Assembly: GCA_902598405.1 (NCBI GenBank) | Contig: CACKBQ010000007.1 | Location: 1 to 57,207, forward strand | Direction of reading: 5' to 3' | Length of the DNA: 57,207 nucleotides | Source of the DNA: an uncultured Pelagibacteraceae bacterium | GTDB taxonomy: Bacteria > Pseudomonadota > Alphaproteobacteria > Pelagibacterales > AG-422-B15 | Shown: positions 1 to 9,478 of the stretch, piece after piece | Layout of the letters: each line of letters opens with the position of its first letter | How positions within the stretch are numbered: position 1 is the stretch's first letter | The notes under the pieces: model-generated | What the model saw: the letters and a program-made list of their open reading frames with translations, nothing else | Told to the model about the DNA's origin: nothing | Database searches by the model: none | Position numbers and translations under genes: made by a program

Positions 1-2
1 TT

Positions 3-1100
3 CAGGACATCTTAAAAAGTAATAGTAAATCGACGAATGCCTATATCTCGCCTCACCTAATTAGATTTAATGAGAGGTTTCAGCTTATGAATAAAGAAAT
101 ATCAAATGAGGAGCTGTATTCCGTCTTAAATAAAGTGAAAGATTTTAATCATAGCGATCCGATTACTTTCTTTGAAATAACTAGTTCCGCTTTTTTTGAA
201 GCAGCCTCAAATAGCCCAGCTGATTATACACTTCTTGAGGTAGGTTTAGGTGGGAGACTAGATAGCAGCAATGTAATAACTCCTGCAATCTCAGTTATTA
301 CCTCAATTTCTAGGGATCATCAGGATTTTTTAGGAGATAGCATTGAGATGATAGCGTTTGAAAAGTCTGGAATAATTAAAAGTGATATCCCAGCTATTAT
401 TGGTTATCAGCCTTACCCAGAAGCTAAAGAAATGCTTATGGATCAGGCTGAGTATAAAAAAGCTCCTATATTTGCCCATGGAATTCACTGGAACTTAACG
501 GAACATAATAACAAGTTAATATATGAAGATAACCAAAATAAAATTGAATTTGATAAGCTAAATACACACAATGTATTTCAGAAAAAAAACCTTGGACTTG
601 CATTAGCCGCAGCATCTAAGCTCCCAAATATTGATATCAATCCTTTTGTCTCTAAAAATTTTCATAATAAAACTTACTTTCCAGGAAGAATGGAAAAGAT
701 ATCTGATGGCAAATTAGGATCTACTATAGCTTCAACAAATGAATTGTATTTAGATGGTTCTCATAATGAGGACGCTGCGAGTAATCTAAATGAAACAATT
801 AATCAGCTTACGAATAAAAAGTTATGTATAATTTTAGGAATGATCAATACAAAAGATCCAATTAGTTATTTAAGCAAGTTTGATAAAATTGATGCTCTAA
901 CTGTTATTACGATACCAAATGAAGAGAGTGCAATTGATTCAAATGAATTATATGCTGGGCTTAAAAAGTATTATGAAAATGTAAATAGAGCTGACTCAAT
1001 TCAGGAAGCATTGGCTAATTTAAATAATAATTACGAAGATGCACGTATCCTAATATGTGGATCTTTATATTTAGCCGGAAAAGTTTTAGAAATGAATTAA
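3..1100 (+). CDS. folC: Bifunctional folylpolyglutamate/dihydrofolate synthase, 5'-truncated by the window edge
   Basis: The frame is open from base 3 (QDILKSNSKSTNAYISPHLIRFNERFQLM...), so the ATG at 87 is internal. Mur-ligase/FolC motifs: SPHL..ER, LLEVGLGGRLDSSNVI, SISRDHQDFLG, LDGSHNEDA. Confidence 0.9.
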   Translation, partial: QDILKSNSKSTNAYISPHLIRFNERFQLMNKEISNEELYSVLNKVKDFNHSDPITFFEITSSAFFEAASNSPADYTLLEVGLGGRLDSSNVITPAISVITSISRDHQDFLGDSIEMIAFEKSGIIKSDIPAIIGYQPYPEAKEMLMDQAEYKKAPIFAHGIHWNLTEHNNKLIYEDNQNKIEFDKLNTHNVFQKKNLGLALAAASKLPNIDINPFVSKNFHNKTYFPGRMEKISDGKLGSTIASTNELYLDGSHNEDAASNLNETINQLTNKKLCIILGMINTKDPISYLSKFDKIDALTVITIPNEESAIDSNELYAGLKKYYENVNRADSIQEALANLNNNYEDARILICGSLYLAGKVLEMN

Positions 1101-1420
1101 GCGATTGAGTCTTCAATCCACTCAACGATTGCAGTTTTAGATACCGCTCCTACTTTCGTTGCAGCAGCCTCACCATTCTTAAAAACTAACATAGTTGGGA
1201 TCCCTCTAACACCAAACTGTGTGGGAGTATTAGGGTTTTCATCAATATTAATTTTAGCAACGGTGATTTTATCAGCCATTTCATCTGATATCTCTTCAAG
1301 AGAGGGACCGATTTGCTTACAAGGTCCACACCAAGGTGCCCAAAAATCAAGCACAACAGGCTTATCTGATTTCAATACTTCTTCTTCAAAAGATGCGTCT
1401 GTTACATTAATAGTTGCCAT
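1097..1420 (-). CDS. trxA: Thioredoxin
   Basis: 107 aa with WCGPC active site and GIPTMLVFKNG cis-Pro loop. Confidence 0.97.
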   Translation of the reverse strand: MATINVTDASFEEEVLKSDKPVVLDFWAPWCGPCKQIGPSLEEISDEMADKITVAKINIDENPNTPTQFGVRGIPTMLVFKNGEAAATKVGAVSKTAIVEWIEDSIA

Positions 1421-1514
1421 AGTGATTCCTTCCCTAAAGTTGACTGTAATTTATGTATGAGGGGGGCCAAAGTCAAGGCTAAATACAAGATAATTTCATC
1501 CTAAATAACTGATA

Positions 1515-2510
1515 TTATTTGATTTTTTTTATTTTTGTAGACGAAATTTCTTCTGTTTCTGGGATTTCTTTATCAGGTTTTAAACCCCCCAATTTAATCA
1601 TTTTTTTGACTCGCGATACTAAGCTTCCTTTTCCATCTCTTAATCTACTCTTTGCCGTTTCAATTGATCCCATTGATTTACTCAATTCATATCCTGCATT
1701 TTCAAAAGCACTATATACCTTTTCAACCTGAGAATAAATTTCAAGAGCTGTGCCTGCTATTAGATCTGCATTCTTATTTCTTTCGTTAATTGACCACATA
1801 TTATCAATTATTTTTAATACAGATATCAAAGTAGATGGGCTAGCTAGAATTATCTTATATTTATTTGCCTCAAGTATGATTTCCTCGATTTTATCTAGCA
1901 TTGAGTCAAAGGCACTCTCATACGGCATGAACATTATAACTGCATCTAATGTTTTAATTTTATATATCTTTTGATAATTAGCTTCACTGAGTTTTTTTAA
2001 GTGACTACGTATTGATTGGATATGTCTCTTATGAGCATCTTCTTTTATTAATTGATCTTCAGAGTTGCAATATTCTTGCCAAGCACTGAGTGAGACCTTT
2101 GAGTCAATTATTATGTCCCTACTGTCTGGTAGATGTAAAATAATATCTGGATATTTTCTTTTTAGTTCACCATTCACCTCATCATCAAACTTTTTTTGTA
2201 CTTCAAAATCCTTTCCTTCTCTTAACCCTGATTGTTGCAAAATATTAATCAATAAAATTTCACCGGCTGCACCTTGTTTTTTTGTTCCGCCTGTAAATGC
2301 AGAAGTTAATCTGTTGACCATCTCATAACGTTCTTCATCTTTACCTTCTTTAAGAGAAATTTTATCACTTAGATCTTTAACTAGATCTTTTACATTGTTT
2401 AAACTTTCACTTTCTTCGATATTATTTGAATTTCTTTTAAATAAATGAACAGTTATTCCGCCAATTACAGCCCCAATTGCAAATATTATGATTGTAATAA
2501 TACTATCCAT
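1515..2510 (-). CDS. rmuC: DNA recombination protein RmuC homologue
   Basis: N-terminal TM followed by RmuC nuclease-like motifs (KYPDIILHLPDSRDIIIDSKVSLSAWQEY; MFMPYESAF; ASPSTLISVLK). Confidence 0.88.
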   Translation of the reverse strand: MDSIITIIIFAIGAVIGGITVHLFKRNSNNIEESESLNNVKDLVKDLSDKISLKEGKDEERYEMVNRLTSAFTGGTKKQGAAGEILLINILQQSGLREGKDFEVQKKFDDEVNGELKRKYPDIILHLPDSRDIIIDSKVSLSAWQEYCNSEDQLIKEDAHKRHIQSIRSHLKKLSEANYQKIYKIKTLDAVIMFMPYESAFDSMLDKIEEIILEANKYKIILASPSTLISVLKIIDNMWSINERNKNADLIAGTALEIYSQVEKVYSAFENAGYELSKSMGSIETAKSRLRDGKGSLVSRVKKMIKLGGLKPDKEIPETEEISSTKIKKIK

Positions 2511-3927
2511 CTAGTTTACCTCTATGATATTCATCTAGCTCCTGAATGTAGGTATCTATTTCTTCTAGACGATTCATGTCAATTTCATCATCACTTTCTC
2601 TTAAATCATCTATTTCTGTCATAGCCGCTGGAATAGTATTCCATGTACATTTATCCATTGATAATATTTTTTCAGCTACTTCCTTATCTCTTCTTTGAAT
2701 TTCTTTTTTTGGTAAATATTCGGGTTTTTCATTGTAAATTACCCTTTTTGCGAATTCTTTTGATCTAATATCTGTAATCTTTTCTGCAATTTCGTATTTT
2801 TTTTCCCATTCCGCCGCGTGAAAATCTGACATCAAATAATTGTCTTTGGAACTTGGAAAACCATTGTATATCTGCTCTTCAACTGGCTTTTCGGTTTGAT
2901 CTTGGGTTAGTTCTCTGTCTTCTCCTTTATCAAGAAGTAAATTTGTAAATTTCTCAATAAAATTCTTATTGCCCCTAACTTTTTTCATTCTCTCATTTAC
3001 AATTTCTGGCGTGAGGTCTTTATAGTTTTCTGATCGATATAAATATTCATCATTTAAAAGTATCGGTTGTTCATTTGCTTTGATCATATGAAAACACTTA
3101 TTTTTTCCTTTAAATAATTTTTTTAGTTCTGATCGATCTAGATCAAAAATATAATCAGGATCGACAGTTAAATCATAACAATAGACATGGTTTTCATAAG
3201 ATGGATCTTTTGTTAAATAGGCAAGACCATGCGTATATTCTTTTCCTCTGAAAAATCGACTTGCGCAAAATACTTTATCTTGATTCACATATGTATACAC
3301 ATCTTGCTTTGAAGCTGTTTGAAGAGCACTCTCCCAAACATCATTACATTTTTCTTTAACAAGCTTACACACACCAAGTGTTGCTTCAACATCTGAAAGA
3401 GCATCGTGAGCTTTAGAATGTTCTATGCCATTTGCTGCAGCAAATTTTTCGAGTCTAAAAGTTATTTTTCCTGTTTCATCATCAAGAGGTCTTACAAAAG
3501 CATTTGGATAAACGGCAGCAGCAGAATGAAGCAGTTTCATTGCATCACCTCTTTTATTTCCATTTGTATTTGTAATGTAAGGTGGAAGTGCTGATTGATA
3601 GAGAGATTGTCTTAAGTGCATGTCATCAAATGATATTGAATTGTATCCGATAAATAACGACTCGCCCCAGGAGAGAAATTTACTTTGCATTTGGGAAATC
3701 AAACTAAAATTAGAGTTTTCATGATTTTTTAATTGATCTATGGAAACACCATTTACTAATAATGCTTTTGCTGAAGGAACAGGATATTCCTTCTTCATCC
3801 GACCTCTTAAATCAAATTGGTCCAAAATATTGAAATCTTCGTCAGTACAAATTGCGGCTGCTTGTATTATTGATCCATAGGCAGCATTCAACGTTGATGT
3901 TTCAAGATCCCAGAAAATATATTTCAT
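2503..3927 (-). CDS. sbcB: Exonuclease I-like 3'-5' exonuclease (DEDD family, SbcB-like)
   Basis: FWDLETSTLN (DxE), NSISFDD, HDALSDVEAT (HxAxxD) motifs plus an extended SbcB-like C-terminal region. Confidence 0.85.
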   Translation of the reverse strand: MKYIFWDLETSTLNAAYGSIIQAAAICTDEDFNILDQFDLRGRMKKEYPVPSAKALLVNGVSIDQLKNHENSNFSLISQMQSKFLSWGESLFIGYNSISFDDMHLRQSLYQSALPPYITNTNGNKRGDAMKLLHSAAAVYPNAFVRPLDDETGKITFRLEKFAAANGIEHSKAHDALSDVEATLGVCKLVKEKCNDVWESALQTASKQDVYTYVNQDKVFCASRFFRGKEYTHGLAYLTKDPSYENHVYCYDLTVDPDYIFDLDRSELKKLFKGKNKCFHMIKANEQPILLNDEYLYRSENYKDLTPEIVNERMKKVRGNKNFIEKFTNLLLDKGEDRELTQDQTEKPVEEQIYNGFPSSKDNYLMSDFHAAEWEKKYEIAEKITDIRSKEFAKRVIYNEKPEYLPKKEIQRRDKEVAEKILSMDKCTWNTIPAAMTEIDDLRESDDEIDMNRLEEIDTYIQELDEYHRGKLDG

Positions 3928-4205
3928 TTAATTTCCTTCTTCTCCAAGCATCTAAAATCAACCTCTGGTTTCTGCCCATTAAAATTTATATGACAAATAT
4001 TTATTTGGTGTCTTTGGCACCATAATTGAATGCCTCTCTCAGTAAAACCTACATCGATTCTTGAGTAATCCTGAAGTGATTTTGCATCCGTCTGGCCAGT
4101 CATAAATTCATCAGAACACTTAACGCAAACAATTGGCTCTTTGATTTGATTTAACAGATAACTGAGTTTTCCTATATCTTGCTCTAGGCTATTGTCCTCA
4201 CTCAT
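3924..4205 (-). CDS. Small Cys/His-rich, probably zinc-binding, protein of unknown function
   Basis: 93 aa with CVKC and WCQRH...ICHINF elements. Overlaps both neighbours by 4 bp, implying translational coupling. Confidence 0.7.
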   Translation of the reverse strand: MSEDNSLEQDIGKLSYLLNQIKEPIVCVKCSDEFMTGQTDAKSLQDYSRIDVGFTERGIQLWCQRHQINICHINFNGQKPEVDFRCLEKKEIK

Positions 4206-4603
4206 TCACACCAGTCTTTCTTATTATTTTTATCATACAAAACTCCTAGACTGTGTGAGACCATCAATTTTGAAACATTTTCACCATCTACAATTATATA
4301 AGACAAGATTCTACCGAAAAAGTCTCTATTGTATTCGGTTTCAAATTCAATTCTTTTTCCTTCTGAAATTAATTGGTTAATGTACTCACGAGCTTCAATC
4401 CCAAGTATATACTCTTTCTCACATTTAGGATTTGAAATTTCAGGAGTATCTAGATCAAGCAGTCTAACTTTATCTTTCTTTCCTTCATATATTACATAGC
4501 ATGTATCGCCATCGTAACAAAACAGGTCATTTTGTTTTCTTATTTGTATATCTGCAAATGAATTAGAGATAAATAAAATTAGAACAGAGAAAATTCTTAT
4601 CAT
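4202..4603 (-). CDS. Secreted thermonuclease/SNase-like nuclease
   Basis: Signal peptide; RLLDLDTPE, DFFGRILSYI, ...KLMVSHSLGVLY SNase-fold motifs. Confidence 0.85.
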   Translation of the reverse strand: MIRIFSVLILFISNSFADIQIRKQNDLFCYDGDTCYVIYEGKKDKVRLLDLDTPEISNPKCEKEYILGIEAREYINQLISEGKRIEFETEYNRDFFGRILSYIIVDGENVSKLMVSHSLGVLYDKNNKKDWCE

Positions 4604-4612
4604 TAATAAATT

Positions 4613-5098
4613 TTAATTGACAATTTCGTGAGGGTATACTCCTAGTAAATTATTTTTTTCAATCCAGACTTTAATTTCCTTCTCATCATCTGTGATCGTA
4701 ATCCTACACCAACTTGAGTCACACTTATTAATTTTTGCATGAACAAAAGGATCTATTTTAGCAAGTATCTTGTTTTTGTTTGGTTTATCATATCCATAAC
4801 TGAAAGGTTCTTTTGATGTAAGCGCATATCTTTTACCTGAAAAAAGAATATGAGACATCCAACCAGTTACTCCATCTTTTGGGTCACGCACCTGTCGCCA
4901 ACCTTCAATATCCCTAATAATCTCCATTGGATAACCTTTAAGTTGATAGCGATAAATAATTGTGGCCTCAGGGAATGGACCTTTTCTTAAGTTTGCATCA
5001 CCTTTTAATGAAACCCATCGAGGAACAGGAAGGTCAGATGAAGATGTTGATAATGTTGTAAAAAGTAGAAGAAATATTGGTATTAGTATTTTATGCAT
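4613..5098 (-). CDS. Exported SH3-like domain protein
   Basis: Signal peptide MHKILIPIFLLLFTTLSTSSS; LKGDANLRKGPFPEATIIYRY and GVTGWMSHILFSGKR bacterial SH3 motifs. Start taken at internal Met (5098), not 5140. Confidence 0.75.
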   Translation of the reverse strand: MHKILIPIFLLLFTTLSTSSSDLPVPRWVSLKGDANLRKGPFPEATIIYRYQLKGYPMEIIRDIEGWRQVRDPKDGVTGWMSHILFSGKRYALTSKEPFSYGYDKPNKNKILAKIDPFVHAKINKCDSSWCRITITDDEKEIKVWIEKNNLLGVYPHEIVN

Positions 5099-6020
5099 CA
5101 ACAAACTCTTTTTCCTCAATAACATTACTTGGATCGACATGTAATATTATTTCTGCATCTGGAAATTGATTAAGTATGTTTTCTTCTACTTGATCAGCAA
5201 TATTGTGCGACTCTTCTAAGCTTACATGCTCTGATACTTCAATGTGCATTTGCATAAAAAACTTTCCTTTACTTGACCCACTTTGACGAGTACGAACATC
5301 ATGAAATCCAAGAACTTTATTATGGCTTTTTACAATGTCAAAAATCTCAGACTTGAGGTCATCATCAATTTCACGATCAATTAATACAGCAATTGATTTT
5401 TGAAAAATAGCAATTGTTGTATAGATCATATAAATCGAAATTAAAGCGGCAATTAATGGATCCGCTCTTGAGAAATCAGCAAACATCACAAGCATAATTC
5501 CAACAAAGGCTGCAATATTTGTTAATAAATCACTAAGGTAATGAAGCTTTTCTGATTCTACGCTTAATGAAGCCGTGTCTTTCATTATTCTTGTTTGAAA
5601 CCTCACCAACATAAGAGTGGCAAATATTGAGATTGCAATAACAATAAGTGCTATTTCGGAATTAATAATTGTAATTTCAGGATCAATAAAGTTTTGGTAG
5701 GCCATATACAGTATAAATATTGAAATTAGTAAAATAATAATTCCCTCTATAAAAGCAGATAATGCTTCAGCTTTACCGTAACCAAAACGGTATTCATTAG
5801 TATTTTTCTTTAATGAGATTCTAACTAAAGTAAATGTAGTTAGAGTGATAATGAGATCAAAAAAACTATCTGCAAGTAATGACAAAATTATAATTGAGCC
5901 AGTAGCAAAATATGCAAATGCTTTGATAAAAATTAAAAAAAGAACAACTCCGAGAGTGATCAATGAAGATTTTTTTATTTTTTCTCCATACTCATTTTGA
6001 GAAATATTTGCGTAAGTCAT
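5091..6020 (-). CDS. Cation diffusion facilitator (CDF/FieF-like) divalent metal efflux transporter
   Basis: SLLADSFFDLIITL, DPLIAALISIYMIY, and C-terminal cytoplasmic domain HDVRTRQSGSSKGKFFMQMHIEV. Confidence 0.9.
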   Translation of the reverse strand: MTYANISQNEYGEKIKKSSLITLGVVLFLIFIKAFAYFATGSIIILSLLADSFFDLIITLTTFTLVRISLKKNTNEYRFGYGKAEALSAFIEGIIILLISIFILYMAYQNFIDPEITIINSEIALIVIAISIFATLMLVRFQTRIMKDTASLSVESEKLHYLSDLLTNIAAFVGIMLVMFADFSRADPLIAALISIYMIYTTIAIFQKSIAVLIDREIDDDLKSEIFDIVKSHNKVLGFHDVRTRQSGSSKGKFFMQMHIEVSEHVSLEESHNIADQVEENILNQFPDAEIILHVDPSNVIEEKEFVDA

Positions 6021-6643
6021 TAAGGATAAAGTCTTGATTTAATCCATTGATCGTTTGATAATGTAAAGACAATCCTGTCGTGAAGTCTTGTTTTATAATC
6101 GTCTCTACTTTTCCAGACTTCTACTTTTTCAGGTTGTATAATTACTCCTCCCCAATGATCAGGTCTGGGAATTTCTTTACCTTCATAATCATCTGCAAAT
6201 TTTTTAAATTCAGCATCAAGTACTTCCCTGCTTTCAACTGTTTCTGACTGTTTAGAAATACTTGCTGAAATTTGAGCGTTGCGATCTCTGGATGCAAAAT
6301 AATTGTCTGAAATTGAAGCATCAATCTTTTGTACTTCACCTTGAATACGAATAGAAACCCCTTGCGCTCGACTATACCATGTGAGGTGCCCTTTATTATT
6401 ATGGAAAAGTTCCTTACCTTTTTGAGACTGATAGTTTGTGTAAAAAACAAAGCCTTTGTTTGATACATCTTTTATGAGTATAACGCGTGCGTTTGGATTA
6501 CCTTCCACATCGACTGAAGATACAAGCGCGGCATTAGGATCGAGTTCTACTAATTCCTTTTCTTTTTCGTAAAAATCATTCCACGCATCTAACCAGTTGT
6601 TGTAATTAGAAATATCAATGCTCATTAGTTTACTTATAGTCAA
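6020..6643 (-). CDS. pdxH: Pyridoxamine 5'-phosphate oxidase
   Basis: 207 aa; ALVSSVDVEGNPNARVILIKD, FYTNYQSQKGKEL, RPDHWGGVIIQPEKVEVWKSR, C-terminal SRLYP. Confidence 0.96.
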   Translation of the reverse strand: MTISKLMSIDISNYNNWLDAWNDFYEKEKELVELDPNAALVSSVDVEGNPNARVILIKDVSNKGFVFYTNYQSQKGKELFHNNKGHLTWYSRAQGVSIRIQGEVQKIDASISDNYFASRDRNAQISASISKQSETVESREVLDAEFKKFADDYEGKEIPRPDHWGGVIIQPEKVEVWKSRDDYKTRLHDRIVFTLSNDQWIKSRLYP

Positions 6644-6823
6644 ATTGTAAAAAAATTGAATTGAAATAAGAGCGAATGAGATGCATTATCAAAAATAATG
6701 ATTGAAGTGTTAAAAAAAATTTGGTTTTTACAACTTAGATTCGTCAAAATTTATCTATCAACAGGTGTGTATCCACCTTTGATTAGAAATAGAAAACGTA
6801 ATAATTGGAGTAAAAAGAAGTGA

Positions 6824-6973
6824 TTATTCTTGCTTTTCTTGGTTCTTGATAACAACTTCAGTAACACGCTGCATTTGACTTTCAATCCTTACAGAATGAT
6901 CCTTAAAGTCCTGTCGAATTAAATAAACAAGATAAATTAATACACAAACAGCAATGAACGTTAAAAATTCCAT
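6824..6973 (-). CDS. Small single-TM protein, not in supplied ORF track
   Basis: Manual reverse-strand translation: MEFLTFIAVCVLIYLVYLIRQDFKDHSVRIESQMQRVTEVVIKNQEKQE-stop, 49 aa; TM helix followed by a coiled-coil-like tail; fills an otherwise empty intergenic gap. Confidence 0.55.
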   Translation of the reverse strand: MEFLTFIAVCVLIYLVYLIRQDFKDHSVRIESQMQRVTEVVIKNQEKQE

Positions 6974-7032
6974 GCTGTTATTATAGCTCTAAATGCATAT
7001 TTAAAAATGATAAAAAAGAATAGGAATTTTGC

Positions 7033-7767
7033 CTACTTTTCACCTCTAATTTTTAAAATTTGTTCGTATGCGTCATTAATTCTCTGAAAGTTTTCTTTTG
7101 CTTTTTGAATAAGGCTTTTATCAGTAATGCCTTTTGCCCGAACGATATCCGGATGATTTTTGCGAGCTAAATTTCTGTAAACTTTTTTTATTTCTGCAGA
7201 CGTCTGAGACTTAGAAACACCAAGCACCTTGTACGGGTCTTCTTTGACAAATTCAGGTCGAGAATTTCTTAATCTATTGAACGTTGCTTGATCAATTCCA
7301 AAAATCTGGCTAACTTTTTTTATATATTTTAGTTCTGGAGCCGATAAATCATGATCAGCATATCCAATTTCAAAGAGGCCTAATATGACTTGCTCTAACA
7401 TTTGTGGAGTTCGGTAAAAAGTGTCTCTTAACTGCTGAGCGTAAGGTTCAAATCCTGCACTGGTTTGTGCAGCTTCTTTCCATATTGCTCCAACCTGTTT
7501 CATATTTTCTTGAGGTATTTTAAATATTTTTTTAAATTTTCTGATTTCATCGTCAGTGACTCTTCCATCTGCTTTTGCCAACTTTGCACAGAGCACAACA
7601 AGCCCTAAAGCATAAACACCTTGATTACTATTAAAGTTAGCCCCAGGATTTCTAAAGTTTGTTTTCTTTCCAAGAAAGTATGCACCTGCAGTAAATGCAA
7701 GTGCGCCCAAAGGGCCTGCTATCATATTCCCCAAAGAAGCTGCTATTAAATATTTCCAAATGTTCAT
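7033..7767 (-). CDS. djlA: DjlA-like co-chaperone (TerB-like domain plus C-terminal J domain)
   Basis: N-terminal membrane segment, TerB-like ALGLVVLCAKLAKADGRVTDDEI, J domain DPYKVLGVSKSQTSAEIKKVYRNLARKNHPD. Confidence 0.85.
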   Translation of the reverse strand: MNIWKYLIAASLGNMIAGPLGALAFTAGAYFLGKKTNFRNPGANFNSNQGVYALGLVVLCAKLAKADGRVTDDEIRKFKKIFKIPQENMKQVGAIWKEAAQTSAGFEPYAQQLRDTFYRTPQMLEQVILGLFEIGYADHDLSAPELKYIKKVSQIFGIDQATFNRLRNSRPEFVKEDPYKVLGVSKSQTSAEIKKVYRNLARKNHPDIVRAKGITDKSLIQKAKENFQRINDAYEQILKIRGEK

Positions 7768-7814
7768 AGGTTTAAAAATTGATTAATGATAATCTAAATT
7801 TTAATAAAATCTAT

Positions 7815-8717
7815 ATGAACAGAAATAATATTAAGTTGGGCGCGCTCTATATGCTGATATCTGTTACAGGTTTCAGCATTATGGATATTGCAGTAAAATG
7901 GACAACTGCAGAATATTCAATAGGCATGGTCATTGCGGCACGTATGATTGGAGGCTTGATCCCTCTTTTTCTTGTTGTGCCTAAAGAAAGGTGGGGTAAT
8001 TTTTTTCATACTACTAAACCCGGCTTGATGTTTATTAGAGCATTCACTGGAACAGCTGCACTTTTTTGTGTTTATGCAAGTCTTCATTATTTACCCCTTG
8101 CAACCACTGTAAGTCTCACGTTTGCATCACCAATTTTTAGTACGCTGCTGTCAATATTTATACTCGGTGAACTTGTAAGAGTAAGAAGATGGATTGCAAT
8201 TGTGATTGGTTTTGCTGGAGTCTTGATCATAATCAATCCAACATCCAGTGAGTTTAGTGTCTACATGTTATTACCAATTTTATTTTGCGTATTCTTTGCG
8301 ATGGTATCGATTTCAATCCGTTTATTAAGTGAGACCGAACCATCCTATTTGATTGCTTGGTATTTTACTTTATTTGGTTTCATTGCATCTTTATTTACAA
8401 TTCCTTTTGGAGGATGGAAAATACCAGTATCTTGGTTTGACCTTGGAATTTTAACAGCAGTTGGAATTTTTGGAGGAATTGGAAACCTTGCTCTGACCTC
8501 GGCATTTAAACATGCTGAGGTCTCTCTGGTTACACCTTTGAAATATCTAAGCTTAATTTATGGAATAATATTTGGTTATATGATTTGGAATGAGATACCT
8601 GCCTGGAATACTTATGTCGGTGCTGGATTTATTATCTTATCAGCAATATTTATTCTTAGACGTGAGACTGCTCTAAAAAAAGAGATCCAACCAGAAAAAT
8701 TCTCAATTCAGCGTTAG
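7815..8717 (+). CDS. EamA/DMT-family transporter
   Basis: About 10 hydrophobic segments with duplicated EamA pattern; start moved to internal Met. Confidence 0.85.
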   Translation: MNRNNIKLGALYMLISVTGFSIMDIAVKWTTAEYSIGMVIAARMIGGLIPLFLVVPKERWGNFFHTTKPGLMFIRAFTGTAALFCVYASLHYLPLATTVSLTFASPIFSTLLSIFILGELVRVRRWIAIVIGFAGVLIIINPTSSEFSVYMLLPILFCVFFAMVSISIRLLSETEPSYLIAWYFTLFGFIASLFTIPFGGWKIPVSWFDLGILTAVGIFGGIGNLALTSAFKHAEVSLVTPLKYLSLIYGIIFGYMIWNEIPAWNTYVGAGFIILSAIFILRRETALKKEIQPEKFSIQR

Positions 8718-9478
8718 TTTTTATTTAAAAAAGTGTCTATACCTTTTTTGGTTTCAGGCATTTGTAGATTTTCAACCATTGCTTTACTTGCAAAATCGTA
8801 AGCATCAGAAATTTTCATTGCTGACTGTTTATATAATGTTTCTTTCGTGAGCGCGAGTACTTCAGGTGTATGATCACAAACTTGTTGAGAAAATAGTTCA
8901 ACCCTTTTATCTAATTCGTCATCTTCTAAATATTCGTTGATGAGCCCTGCTTCTTGTGCTCTTTGAGCATTAAGAGGCTGACCGCTCACTAATAATTCCA
9001 TAACATTTTTTGAAGATATTGCACGGGCTACAGATACTGACGGTTGATGACACCCAAAATTAAAGTTTATACCACCAAGTGCAAATCTTGCTGATTTAGA
9101 ACTAAAAACACAATCCATTATACTGACTAATCCCAGTCCGCCAGCAGTTGCAATACCTCTTACTTTAGCAACAAAAATCTTTGGACTTGTTCTAATTTTC
9201 ATTAACATTTCAGAGCACTCCGCAAATAGAAGTTCTTGTGATTTCTTATCATTATTTTTAATCATCTCTTGAACATCATTAAAACTATGTCCGCTACAAA
9301 AGATTTTTTCATTTGAACTTTCAAATATAATAAGTTTGTGATCTTTGGATTGATTTACACGATCTATCTCCATTTTAATTGCTGACATCATTTCCATGGT
9401 CAGGCAATTTGCTGGTGCATCATTAAGAGTGAGCGTTACAACTTGTCCATCGTCTTTACTAACTAAAATGTCCGTCAT
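8714..9478 (-). CDS. Enoyl-CoA hydratase/isomerase family protein
   Basis: Crotonase motifs: FCSGHSFNDVQ oxyanion region, KVRGIATAGGLGLVSIMDC. Confidence 0.87.
   Translation of the reverse strand: MTDILVSKDDGQVVTLTLNDAPANCLTMEMMSAIKMEIDRVNQSKDHKLIIFESSNEKIFCSGHSFNDVQEMIKNNDKKSQELLFAECSEMLMKIRTSPKIFVAKVRGIATAGGLGLVSIMDCVFSSKSARFALGGINFNFGCHQPSVSVARAISSKNVMELLVSGQPLNAQRAQEAGLINEYLEDDELDKRVELFSQQVCDHTPEVLALTKETLYKQSAMKISDAYDFASKAMVENLQMPETKKGIDTFLNKN

Noticed and set aside
6142-6468. 108-aa minus-strand ORF within pdxH
   Set aside because: Alternative frame of pdxH on the same strand; no recognisable domain, no separate start signal.
6644-6823. Possible ncRNA in the pdxH-djlA gap
   Set aside because: No convincing stem-loop plus T-run or promoter visible; only the 49-aa ORF nearby is supportable.
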